From: an uncultured Eubacteriales bacterium
GTDB lineage: Bacteria; Bacillota; Clostridia; Oscillospirales; Oscillospiraceae
Direction: 5' to 3'
Length of the DNA: 11,874 nucleotides
NCBI GenBank assembly: GCA_900554275.1
Contig: USGS01000054.1
Location: 1 to 11,874, forward strand
The notes beneath the pieces were generated by a model, which saw nothing but the letters and a program-made list of their open reading frames with translations, was not told the DNA's origin and searched no databases. Positions within the stretch are counted from its first letter, which is position 1. Every line of letters begins with the position of its first letter. The translations under genes and the position numbers were made by a program. Positions 1-6,107 of the stretch are shown here, one piece after another.

Positions 1-220
1 ACAGTAGGGAGACCGGCAGGTAGGTCAGAAGGATGGAGAGGTTGATCTCCGTGCCGCCAACAAAGATCTCATAGGCGGCGTGGAGTCCCATGACCAAACC
101 GACGGCGATGACCATCTTCAGGGGGCTGAATTTGTCCCGGGGGTCCCGGCAGCCGATCTTGGAAAAGAGGTCGGAGCCGCTCCAGCAGAGCAGCGCGATA
201 AGAGAGAGCCAAAACCACAT
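1..220 (-). CDS. EamA/DMT-type membrane transporter, N-terminal part only
   Basis: The first 73 codons of a membrane protein that runs off the left edge of the window, so the C-terminus is not visible. Translation starts MWFWLSLIALLCWSGSDLFS, a first membrane helix containing a Trp-Ser-Gly turn. A short charged loop (GCRDPRDKFSP) and a second hydrophobic stretch (MVIAVGLVMGLHAAYEIF) follow, and a third begins near the edge. This helix-short loop-helix start is typical of EamA (PF00892) drug/metabolite transporters, which export or import small metabolites. The ATG at 220 is supported by AGGAGA about 10 nt upstream, in an AT-rich 40-nt gap after the methionine gamma-lyase family gene. It is probably the third gene of the same minus-strand unit. 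The substrate cannot be told, and the family assignment rests on hydrophobic pattern and resemblance only. Confidence 0.6.
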   Translation of the reverse strand, partial: MWFWLSLIALLCWSGSDLFSKIGCRDPRDKFSPLKMVIAVGLVMGLHAAYEIFVGGTEINLSILLTYLPVSLL

Positions 221-260
221 ATTACGTATTTCTCCTAACACAAAATGAAAATAAAATAAT

Positions 261-1541
261 TTAAGCGGGCAGGTGGACGATCCCGGCCTCCACCAGCTTC
301 TGCAGGCTCATCAGGATGCCCAGCTTTGCGTGATACCAGGTCAGACCGCCCTGGAAATAGACCGCGTAGGGCGGGCGGATGGGGCCATCGGCGGAGAGCT
401 CAATGGAGCTGCCCTGGACGAAGGCACCGGCGGCCATGATGACGTCGCTGTCGTAGCCGGGCATGGCCCAGGGCTCCGGGGTCACATAGCTGTCCACCGG
501 CGCAGCGGCCTGGATACCCTTGCAGAAGGCCACCATGGCCTCGCGCCTGCCCAGGGTCACTGCCGGGCTGATGTCGTGGCGGTCCTCCGCGGCGGAGGGC
601 ACGCAGGAAAAGCCCAATTTCTCGTAGATGTTGGCGGCGAAGATGGCACCCTTCAGAGCGCCGGAGACCACCGTGGGGGAGAGGAACAGGCCTTGGTAGA
701 AAGCGGGCATCAGTCCCAGGTTGGCGCCCACTTCCTGGCCCAGACCGGGGGCGGAGAGGCGATAGGCGCACCGCTCCACGCACTCCTTGGTACCGCAGAT
801 GTAGCCGCCGATGGGGGCCAGACCGCCGCCGGGGTTTTTGATCAGGCTGCCTACTACCATGTCGGCGCCCAGGTCCGAGGGCTCCAGCGTCTCCACAAAT
901 TCACCGTAGCAGTTGTCCACCATCACCTTCACATCCGGCTTGACAGATTTGCAGAAGGCGATTACTTCCCCGATCTGCGCCACGGAGAAGGAGGGGCGGG
1001 TGGCGTAGCCCTTGGAGCGCTGGATGGTGATGAGCTTCGTCTTTTCATAGATGGCATCGCGGATGGCGTCGTAGTCGAAGCTGCCGTCGGGCAGCAGGTC
1101 AGCCTGCCGGTAGGTGACGCCGTACTCCTTCAGCGAACCCACGGAGGGGCGGATGCCGATGACCTCCTCCAGCGTGTCGTAGGGTGCGCCTACAGGACTG
1201 AGCAGCTCGTCACCGGGCAGCAGGTTCGCCCCCAGCGCCAGCGCCAGCGCGTGGGTGCCGCAGGTGATCTGCGGCCGCACCAGGGCTGCCTCCGCGCCGA
1301 AGCAGTCGGCGTAGACCCGTTCCAGGGTATCCCGGCCCTCGTCGTCGTAGCCGTAGCCGGTGGACAGGTTAAAGTGGTTGGCGGCCACGCGGTTCTTCTG
1401 CATGGCGGCGATGACCTTCAGCTGGTTGGCCTCGGCGATACCATCGATGTCAGCAAAGCGGTCCTTCAGTCCCGCTAAAATAGCCTCACTGAACGCCAGC
1501 ACCTTGTCGCTGACGCCCAGGGCGGTGTATCGTTCGTTCAT
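261..1541 (-). CDS. methionine gamma-lyase family protein (PLP enzyme; 'aluminum resistance protein' type)
   Basis: A 426-residue, apparently full-length member of the Met_gamma_lyase family (PF06838, related to Bacillus YnbB), fold-type I PLP enzymes often annotated as aluminum resistance proteins. The sequence shows the cofactor-phosphate loop region CGTHALALAL (about residues 94-103), an Asp expected to hold the pyridine nitrogen in VDNCYGEF (Asp209), and the Schiff-base lysine in GSLIKNPGGG (Lys235). A Gly-rich loop APIGGYICG follows. Family members are presumed to act on sulfur amino acids or related substrates, but the true reaction is poorly established. The ATG at 1541 has GAGG at 1550-1553, which overlaps the TGA stop of the upstream gene with only 10 nt between genes, so translational coupling is likely. 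The downstream EamA-like gene may move its substrate or product (inference). Confidence 0.9.
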   Translation of the reverse strand: MNERYTALGVSDKVLAFSEAILAGLKDRFADIDGIAEANQLKVIAAMQKNRVAANHFNLSTGYGYDDEGRDTLERVYADCFGAEAALVRPQITCGTHALALALGANLLPGDELLSPVGAPYDTLEEVIGIRPSVGSLKEYGVTYRQADLLPDGSFDYDAIRDAIYEKTKLITIQRSKGYATRPSFSVAQIGEVIAFCKSVKPDVKVMVDNCYGEFVETLEPSDLGADMVVGSLIKNPGGGLAPIGGYICGTKECVERCAYRLSAPGLGQEVGANLGLMPAFYQGLFLSPTVVSGALKGAIFAANIYEKLGFSCVPSAAEDRHDISPAVTLGRREAMVAFCKGIQAAAPVDSYVTPEPWAMPGYDSDVIMAAGAFVQGSSIELSADGPIRPPYAVYFQGGLTWYHAKLGILMSLQKLVEAGIVHLPA

Positions 1542-1551
1542 AGCGTATACC

Positions 1552-2301
1552 TCAGTCGGGGAATTGTACGCCGTTCAGGCGCATGATGATCCGGATAGGG
1601 TAGTCCCGGTCCAGATAGTTCTTCTCATACCACTCGAAGGTGGCGGCGGGGACGTGTACCAGCTCCGGCGCTTCGCAGCGCAGGGCCTCGAAGGTCTTCC
1701 GGTCGCCGCTGAGCAGGGCCGCCACCACGTCCAGACGCTTTTCCTCCGCCAAGCGCAGCAGCGCGGCGTCCATCAAGGCGGCGCAGCCCTGTTCCTCCTC
1801 GCCGGCGTAGTCCTCGCGGTGGCCCAGCCAGTAGAGGAACTCCTCCGGGTCGAGGTCTAATTTGGTGGTGATCTGACTGAGCTTGAAGAACTCCTTGCGA
1901 TCCATCCGCTTCAGCACGTCGATCAGATATTGTACCAGCCCGTCGTCCATGGCGATGCAGTCCAGCAGCACCTCAAAGGCGTGCTTGTCCGCATCCCGGT
2001 CCGGTTCGGGTGCAATCTCAGGTTCGGGCGCACCCGCTCCATCGTCCACATTCCGGAGAAACGCCTCAAAGCCGCCCAAATCGCCGCTTTCCTTGAACAG
2101 CTCCTCCGGCAGCTCCGTGCCGTCCTGGGTGGCGCAGGCCCGGACGAAATGGGCCATGCCCATGGCCTGCAGCTGCTGGCCCAGGGCCTGAATGCGGGCG
2201 CTTTCGTCGCCGCCCTCCGGCAGGGTGATGCCCTCCGGTGCAGGGCGCTTGCCCTCCCACAGCTCGGTCATGTATTGCAGATAGTAGTCAAAAAGGGTCA
2301 T
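1552..2301 (-). CDS. hypothetical acidic protein, coupled to the methionine gamma-lyase family gene
   Basis: I do not recognise this 249-residue protein. It has an N-terminal, mostly helical segment (about 1-85), then a Pro/Glu/Asp/Ala-rich linker (about 86-106, including APEPEIAPEPDRD), then a second helical region (about 107-249) with a charged surface and aromatic pairs (FLYWLGHRE, TFEWYEKNYL). There is no signal peptide or membrane segment, so it is probably cytosolic. The frame is open from a TTG at 2322, but the ATG at 2301 is preferred. It has GAGGGAG 5 nt upstream, and the -10 box at 2329-2334 would put the transcript start at about 2322, leaving no leader for the TTG. It is the first gene of the minus-strand unit, and its stop feeds the ribosome binding site of the next gene. 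Function unknown. Confidence 0.75.
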   Translation of the reverse strand: MTLFDYYLQYMTELWEGKRPAPEGITLPEGGDESARIQALGQQLQAMGMAHFVRACATQDGTELPEELFKESGDLGGFEAFLRNVDDGAGAPEPEIAPEPDRDADKHAFEVLLDCIAMDDGLVQYLIDVLKRMDRKEFFKLSQITTKLDLDPEEFLYWLGHREDYAGEEEQGCAALMDAALLRLAEEKRLDVVAALLSGDRKTFEALRCEAPELVHVPAATFEWYEKNYLDRDYPIRIIMRLNGVQFPD

Positions 2302-2328
2302 AGACACTCCCTCACTTTCCAAACCAAT

Positions 2329-2357
2329 ATCTTATCATACAGAGGTTGCCAATGCAA
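2329..2357 (-). promoter_or_regulatory. sigma-A promoter for the minus-strand three-gene unit
   Basis: Read on the minus strand, TTGCAT (2352-2357) and TAAGAT (2329-2334) are separated by exactly 17 nt. The predicted start lies near 2322, about 20 nt ahead of the ATG at 2301, and the leader holds the GAGGGAG ribosome binding site. Both hexamers match four or five of six consensus positions. A TATGAT also occurs just upstream on this strand and could act as an alternative -10 with poorer spacing. Confidence 0.65.
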
Positions 2358-2374
2358 GAAATATCGGGTATGAT
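2346..2374 (+). promoter_or_regulatory. sigma-A promoter for the GIY-YIG/dus unit
   Basis: TTGCCA (2346-2351) and TATGAT (2369-2374) are separated by exactly 17 nt. The predicted start is near 2381, directly ahead of the AAGGAGG at 2384-2390. Its -35 box abuts the -35 box of the divergent promoter (2352-2357), so the two polymerases would compete for the same face of DNA. Confidence 0.7.
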
Positions 2375-2383
2375 GGGAAAAGA

Positions 2384-2390
2384 AAGGAGG
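2384..2390 (+). promoter_or_regulatory. ribosome binding site that fixes a TTG start
   Basis: AAGGAGG sits 8 nt ahead of the TTG at 2399. No ATG or GTG lies at a usable distance in this frame before the conserved Tyr-Val-Tyr-Val strand, so TTG is taken as the start codon of the GIY-YIG gene. Confidence 0.75.
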
Positions 2391-2398
2391 CGGCGCTG

Positions 2399-2728
2399 TT
2401 GTACTATGTCTATGTGCTGGAATGTCAGGACGGCAGTCTGTACGCCGGGATGACCAACGACCTGCGCCGCCGCATGACGCTGCACGCCGCCGGAAAGGGC
2501 GCAAAGTATACCCGATCCCACCCGCCCCGGGCGCTGGCGGGCCTGTGGCGCTGTGATGACAAAGCGGCGGCGGCCCGGCTGGAGTACGCCTTCAAGACGC
2601 TGCCCCGGGCGAAAAAGCTGGCCCTGCTGGCCGCGCCGGAGCAAGCGGCGGAGGTATTCCCTGCGCTGGCGGAATATGCCTGCGAGCCGGTGCGGAATGT
2701 GACACTGGAGGAATTGCTGAATGGTTGA
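2399..2728 (+). CDS. GIY-YIG nuclease domain protein (UPF0213/YhbQ-YazA type)
   Basis: A 109-residue single-domain GIY-YIG protein (PF01541). The first strand reads MYYVYVLECQDGSLYAGMT: VYV (4-6) stands for GIY and Tyr15-Ala-Gly17 for YIG. NDLRRRMTLH carries the expected catalytic Arg25 and the RxxxH spacing to His29. GKGAKYTRSHPP (32-43) is typical of the small YhbQ/YazA/SLX1-like group, and Glu62 in ARLEYAFK is the expected metal ligand. Such proteins are putative structure-selective DNA nucleases with unclear cellular roles. Length matches the family. Translation starts at a TTG with a strong ribosome binding site. The stop overlaps the start of the dus gene by 8 nt, so the two are co-transcribed and probably coupled. 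The active-site set looks complete, with Ala in place of the usual Ile or Thr of the YIG motif. Confidence 0.9.
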   Translation: MYYVYVLECQDGSLYAGMTNDLRRRMTLHAAGKGAKYTRSHPPRALAGLWRCDDKAAAARLEYAFKTLPRAKKLALLAAPEQAAEVFPALAEYACEPVRNVTLEELLNG

Positions 2729-3665
2729 CATAAAACTGTACGCCGCACCGATGGAGGGACTGACCACCTGCTGGTGGCGGCAGGCCCACCGGGAGCTGTT
2801 CGGCGATGCGGATAAATACTTCACCCCGTTCCTGTCGCCCAACGCCAACCTGCGCTTCCAGCAGAGGGAGCTGGACGAGATACAGGGTGAACCGGACACC
2901 GTGCCCCAGCTGCTGACCAACCGGGGCGACCACTTCCTTTGGGCCGCCCGGGAGCTGTACGAAAGGGGCTACCGGGAGGTGAACTTCAACCTGGGCTGCC
3001 CCTCCGGGACGGTAACAGCCAAGCACAAGGGCGCGGGACTGCTGGCCCACCCGGAGGAGCTGGACCGCTGCCTCGGCGAGATATTTGAGGGCCTGCCGGA
3101 TCTGCGGGTGTCCGTCAAGACCCGTATCGGCAAGAACGAACCGGCGGAGTGGGACGCCCTGCTGGCACTGTACGGAAAGTACCCTATTTCGGAGCTGATC
3201 GTCCACCCACGGGTGCAGAAGGAGTTCTACAAGGGTACGGTCCACCGGGATGCCTTTGACCGGGCGCTGGAGGCTTACCCCGGCACGCTGGTCTACAACG
3301 GCGACCTGTTCACCCCCTCGGATATAGGGATGTTCTGCCGTCAGTATCCCCAGGTGACGGCGGTGATGACGGGCCGTGGGCTGATGACCGATCCATCCCT
3401 GCTGCGGCAGACGCGGGGCGGCCGGCCTGCCTCCCGGCAGGAGCTGGCCGCGTTCCATGACCGCCTGCTGGCACTGTATACAGCCCGCCTCAACGGCGAT
3501 ACGCCGGTGCTGCACCGGATGCGGGAGCTGTGGAACTATCTCTCCGGCAGCTTTGAGGGCACCGACCGTCCGCTGAAAGCCATCCGCAAGGCCAAAGACC
3601 TGCCCGCCTACGAAGCGGCGGCACAGGAGATCCTGTGGAACTGCCCTCTAAAGGATGCCAAATGA
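2721..3665 (+). CDS. dus: tRNA-dihydrouridine synthase
   Basis: A 314-residue Dus-family flavoenzyme (PF01207) that reduces specific uridines of tRNA to dihydrouridine with FMN and NADPH in the cytosol. Motifs in order: the N-terminal FMN-barrel start APMEG (9-13); NFNLGCPSG (88-96) with catalytic Cys93; VSVKTRIG (130-137) with Lys133 near the flavin; VHPR (161-164); YNGD (192-195); and the phosphate-binding loop MTGRGLMTDPSLL (216-228). A C-terminal helical tail (about 235-314) fits the tRNA-binding domain. Length is usual for bacterial Dus. The ATG at 2721 overlaps the end of the GIY-YIG gene. The stop TGA at 3663-3665 lies inside the left arm of the terminator hairpin. The Dus subtype, and so the tRNA position modified, cannot be fixed by eye. 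Confidence 0.93.
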   Translation: MVDIKLYAAPMEGLTTCWWRQAHRELFGDADKYFTPFLSPNANLRFQQRELDEIQGEPDTVPQLLTNRGDHFLWAARELYERGYREVNFNLGCPSGTVTAKHKGAGLLAHPEELDRCLGEIFEGLPDLRVSVKTRIGKNEPAEWDALLALYGKYPISELIVHPRVQKEFYKGTVHRDAFDRALEAYPGTLVYNGDLFTPSDIGMFCRQYPQVTAVMTGRGLMTDPSLLRQTRGGRPASRQELAAFHDRLLALYTARLNGDTPVLHRMRELWNYLSGSFEGTDRPLKAIRKAKDLPAYEAAAQEILWNCPLKDAK

Positions 3666-3701
3666 CAGAAGGACCGCGTAAGCGGTCCTTCTGTCATTTG
3701 G
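3658..3701. terminator. bidirectional terminator between convergent operons
   Basis: A perfect 20-bp stem (3658-3677 with 3682-3701) is closed by a GTAA loop (3678-3681), a GNRA-type tetraloop in RNA. The GC-rich inner part (AAGGACCGC/GCGGTCCTT) runs into a pyrimidine-rich 3' side on both strands. It contains the dus stop codon and lies 5 nt from the hydantoinase stop (3707), so it most likely ends both convergent transcripts. There is no long pure T-run. Confidence 0.8.
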
Positions 3702-3706
3702 TATTC

Positions 3707-5284
3707 TCAGTGGAGCTTTCTGATTAATCTCACACCGGCGGAAGCGGCGGGAACGCCGTCCTCGCCCTGGTACTTGCCGTCGCGGACCAGGAACTCACCG
3801 CGGCGGATGGTGTGTACCACTCGGCCGCCGGCCACGTGGTCGCCGTAGATAGCGTATTCCAGACCGGCCTTGCCCACGCCGTCCTGACCGTACACAGGGT
3901 AGTGCAGGTTGTCCAGCGTCAGCTTGTAGCTGTTGTCGTTGAGGTTTACCACCGTCACGTCGGCATCGCTGCCCACCTGCAGGCATCCCTTGCGGGGATA
4001 GCAGCCGAAAACCTTGGCCGGGTTCTCGCACAGCACCTCCGCCACCTTCTCCAGCGTAAAGCCCTTGTGCCGACCCACCTCGTGGAGCATCAGGCCGAAG
4101 CGCTCCTCAATGCCGGACACGCCGCTGATGACCTTGGTGAAGTCCTGCACCACCTTGCCGTCCGCGCCGCGGTCCAGGCTCTCCTCCTTCATCCAGCGGG
4201 GGAAGGAGCAGTTGTCCGAGGTGACAAGACTCAGTGTGCCATCGACCAGTCCCCCCCACAGGGCGTCCTGATCCTCCTGACTGCGCAGCGGAGGGCTCAT
4301 GAGATAGAGAATGCCGTCCTCGCCCACGTTTTTCTCCTGGGTCAGCGTCAGATAGTGGGAGCAGGTCTCGGCGATAACATCCACACCCCGCTTCTTGGCC
4401 TCGCGGATGGCCTCCACAGCGCCCTTGGTGGAGATGTGGAAGAAGTAGATGGGGGCTTTCAGCATCTCCGCATAGTAGAGCACACGGCGCACGGCCTCCT
4501 CCTCGCACACGGCGGGCTTGCAGCGGGGAAAATCCTCCCAGCGCAGGGTGTTGTTCCGGCAGAACAGCTCCTCGTTGTACTCAGCGATGGCGTTGCACTC
4601 GGCGTGGAAGCCGCAGCGGCCGCCTGCATCCCGGGCAGCGGCCAGGACCTGCAGCATATACACGTCGTCGATCATCACGTTGGCCTTGCGATAGGTCATG
4701 AACAGCTTGAAGGTGGGGATGCCGTCGGCGATCATCTGGGGGATCTCGTCCAAATGGGACTGGACCTCACCGTCCACCACGGCCTGGGCCCGCTCGACCT
4801 TGGCCTGCGCGGCGGCCTTGTCCGCCGGGGCGGCCTGCTGCAGCGCCATCTCGGCGTCCATCAGAGCGGTCATGGACTCCTTGCTCACCAGGTTTACCAC
4901 CTTGCAGTGGACGGAGTAGTCCAAAACGTTGTCCTTCATTTCCTCCAGGCGGTCACGCACGGCGTCCTTCAGCGCCATACCGGGCAGCGTGGAGGAGAAA
5001 TCCATAAAGGTGGTAATACCGCCGAAAGCGGCGCATTTGGCGGCGGAGTCAAAGTCCATAATGTCCGTGATGCCGCCCAGAGGGGCTTTGATGTGCATAT
5101 GCGGCTCTATCAGACCGGGGAAGACGTGGCAGCCCGCCGCGTCTACCACCTCCGCACCGTCGCAGCCCGCAAAGGCCGCGGCATCGCCCAGGGCGGCGAC
5201 CTTGCCGTCCCGGAGCAGGACGTCCTGCTTCTTCACGCCGTCCGGAGAGACTACCATGCCATTTTTAATCAAGATATTATTCAT
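3707..5284 (-). CDS. hydantoinase/dihydropyrimidinase-family amidohydrolase
   Basis: A 525-residue cyclic amidohydrolase (PF01979) that should hydrolyse the ring of a hydantoin, dihydropyrimidine or related ureide to an N-carbamoyl acid. The binuclear metal set is complete: His62 and His64 (EPHMH), carbamylated Lys193 (TFKLFM), His227 (FHAEC), His283 (FFHIS) and Asp357 (TSDNC). The catalytic Tyr of D-hydantoinases is matched by Tyr198. MSPPLR (329-334) fits a substrate-facing loop. Ligand spacings after Lys193 match known D-hydantoinases, but His62 to Lys193 is about 40 residues longer than usual because of an Ala/Gln/Lys-rich helical insertion (about 133-176). AAGGAAG lies 9 nt before the ATG. 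It is the last gene of the transporter operon, after a 106-nt gap with a hairpin. Allantoinase-like activity cannot be excluded. Confidence 0.88.
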   Translation of the reverse strand: MNNILIKNGMVVSPDGVKKQDVLLRDGKVAALGDAAAFAGCDGAEVVDAAGCHVFPGLIEPHMHIKAPLGGITDIMDFDSAAKCAAFGGITTFMDFSSTLPGMALKDAVRDRLEEMKDNVLDYSVHCKVVNLVSKESMTALMDAEMALQQAAPADKAAAQAKVERAQAVVDGEVQSHLDEIPQMIADGIPTFKLFMTYRKANVMIDDVYMLQVLAAARDAGGRCGFHAECNAIAEYNEELFCRNNTLRWEDFPRCKPAVCEEEAVRRVLYYAEMLKAPIYFFHISTKGAVEAIREAKKRGVDVIAETCSHYLTLTQEKNVGEDGILYLMSPPLRSQEDQDALWGGLVDGTLSLVTSDNCSFPRWMKEESLDRGADGKVVQDFTKVISGVSGIEERFGLMLHEVGRHKGFTLEKVAEVLCENPAKVFGCYPRKGCLQVGSDADVTVVNLNDNSYKLTLDNLHYPVYGQDGVGKAGLEYAIYGDHVAGGRVVHTIRRGEFLVRDGKYQGEDGVPAASAGVRLIRKLH

Positions 5285-5315
5285 TCGATGGGACTTCCTT
5301 TCTTAAAACAGCACA

Positions 5316-5342
5316 GGAGAGGGCCGGCGATCGGCCCTCTCC
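5316..5342. other. hairpin between racemase and hydantoinase genes (attenuator or processing site?)
   Basis: An 11-bp perfect stem GGAGAGGGCCG/CGGCCCTCTCC closes a 5-nt loop. On the plus strand it is followed by GGTTTTTT and would be a canonical intrinsic terminator for antisense transcripts. On the coding (minus) strand the downstream tract is the weaker TGTGCTGTTTT, so it may end part of the operon transcript or protect upstream mRNA. There is too little room between it and the hydantoinase start for a separate promoter. Confidence 0.6.
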
Positions 5343-5351
5343 GGTTTTTTA

Positions 5352-5363
5352 TACCGATCGGTA
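5352..5363. promoter_or_regulatory. 12-bp perfect palindrome, possible operator
   Basis: TACCGATCGGTA lies in the 106-nt gap between the racemase and hydantoinase genes, just after a minus-strand TACAAT (5371-5376) that could be a lone -10 box. No convincing -35 accompanies it. The symmetry resembles sites of dimeric TetR-like repressors, but no regulator gene is present in the window. The sequence also shares its CGATCG core with the adjacent hairpin. Confidence 0.3.
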
Positions 5364-5390
5364 GGATGTAATTGTACCGTTCTGCGGCGC

Positions 5391-6083
5391 TCAGGCGTAC
5401 AGACCGGCGCGGGAGATTTTGAAACCGCCCCGCAGCATGGCCAAAAGAGACTCGACGCCGGCTTTGATGGGGTCAATGGCGGGGATGTCCGTCAGACCAT
5501 CCAGCACATCGCTGATCATGGTCATGCCGGCACAGCCCAGCAGAAGAACCTCCGCACCTTTGGCGGACGCAGAGTCCGCTGTTTCCTTCACCTTGCGGCA
5601 CAGGAGATCACGGTCCTTCATAAAGTCCTCAATGGGGAGATCAAACGTTTCCACAGAGGCCATGCGGTCATTCATGCCGTACTGCTGGACCATGGACTCC
5701 ATCATCGGCTTTGCCTTGGCAGAGGAGGCGAGAATGGAGAACTTGGCACCGCAGAGCGTCGCCATGGCGATACCCGCCTCGGCAATGCCCACCAGGGGTA
5801 CGGGGCACGCTTCTTTTACGCCGTACAGGCACGGGTCGCCCATGCAGGCCAGCAACACACCATCATAGGGGAAGGGACTCTGGCCCTTCAGCCCGTTGAG
5901 ATAGCTGATAACCTGCGCACCGGCCATCGTATAGTCGCTGAAGCACTCCAGAACGAAAGGACTCTTCTCCATGCGGACGACGTCAATGGAAACACGGTCG
6001 CTTTGGGCATAGGACACGGTATGACGAATATCGTCGGTCATCTGCTGGGAGCTGTTGGGATTGATGATCAGAATTTTTTTCAT
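5391..6083 (-). CDS. Asp/Glu/hydantoin racemase family protein
   Basis: A 230-residue member of the Asp_Glu_race family (PF01177), closest in motif to hydantoin and allantoin racemases, which invert the C5 stereocentre of a cyclic ureide by a cofactor-free two-cysteine mechanism. The N-terminus ILIINPNSS (4-12) is the usual first strand and substrate-carboxylate/ureide loop. The two catalytic cysteines are Cys80 in LLACMGDPCL and Cys184 in LLGCAGMT. Length fits the family. It follows the second permease gene by 24 nt, with a modest AGGG ribosome site 7 nt before the ATG. Its position between the transporter genes and the hydantoinase supports a role in feeding the correct enantiomer to that enzyme. 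The exact substrate (5-substituted hydantoin or allantoin) is inference, and Asp or Glu racemase activity is unlikely given the INPNSS/GDP motif style. Confidence 0.85.
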   Translation of the reverse strand: MKKILIINPNSSQQMTDDIRHTVSYAQSDRVSIDVVRMEKSPFVLECFSDYTMAGAQVISYLNGLKGQSPFPYDGVLLACMGDPCLYGVKEACPVPLVGIAEAGIAMATLCGAKFSILASSAKAKPMMESMVQQYGMNDRMASVETFDLPIEDFMKDRDLLCRKVKETADSASAKGAEVLLLGCAGMTMISDVLDGLTDIPAIDPIKAGVESLLAMLRGGFKISRAGLYA

Positions 6084-6107
6084 AAGAGCACCCTGCTTCC
6101 GATCTTA

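Noticed and set aside
273..1478. 401-codon plus-strand open frame opposite the methionine gamma-lyase family gene
   Set aside because: His/Gly/Val-rich translation typical of an antisense shadow of a GC-rich gene, no ribosome site, no recognisable motif.
3812..5371. 519-codon plus-strand open frame opposite the hydantoinase
   Set aside because: Composition is that of an antisense shadow. The minus-strand frame has all metal ligands of the amidohydrolase.
5345..5376. Separate promoter for the hydantoinase using TACAAT or TATAAA as -10
   Set aside because: No acceptable -35 at 16-18 nt from either, and the hairpin lies between them and the gene.
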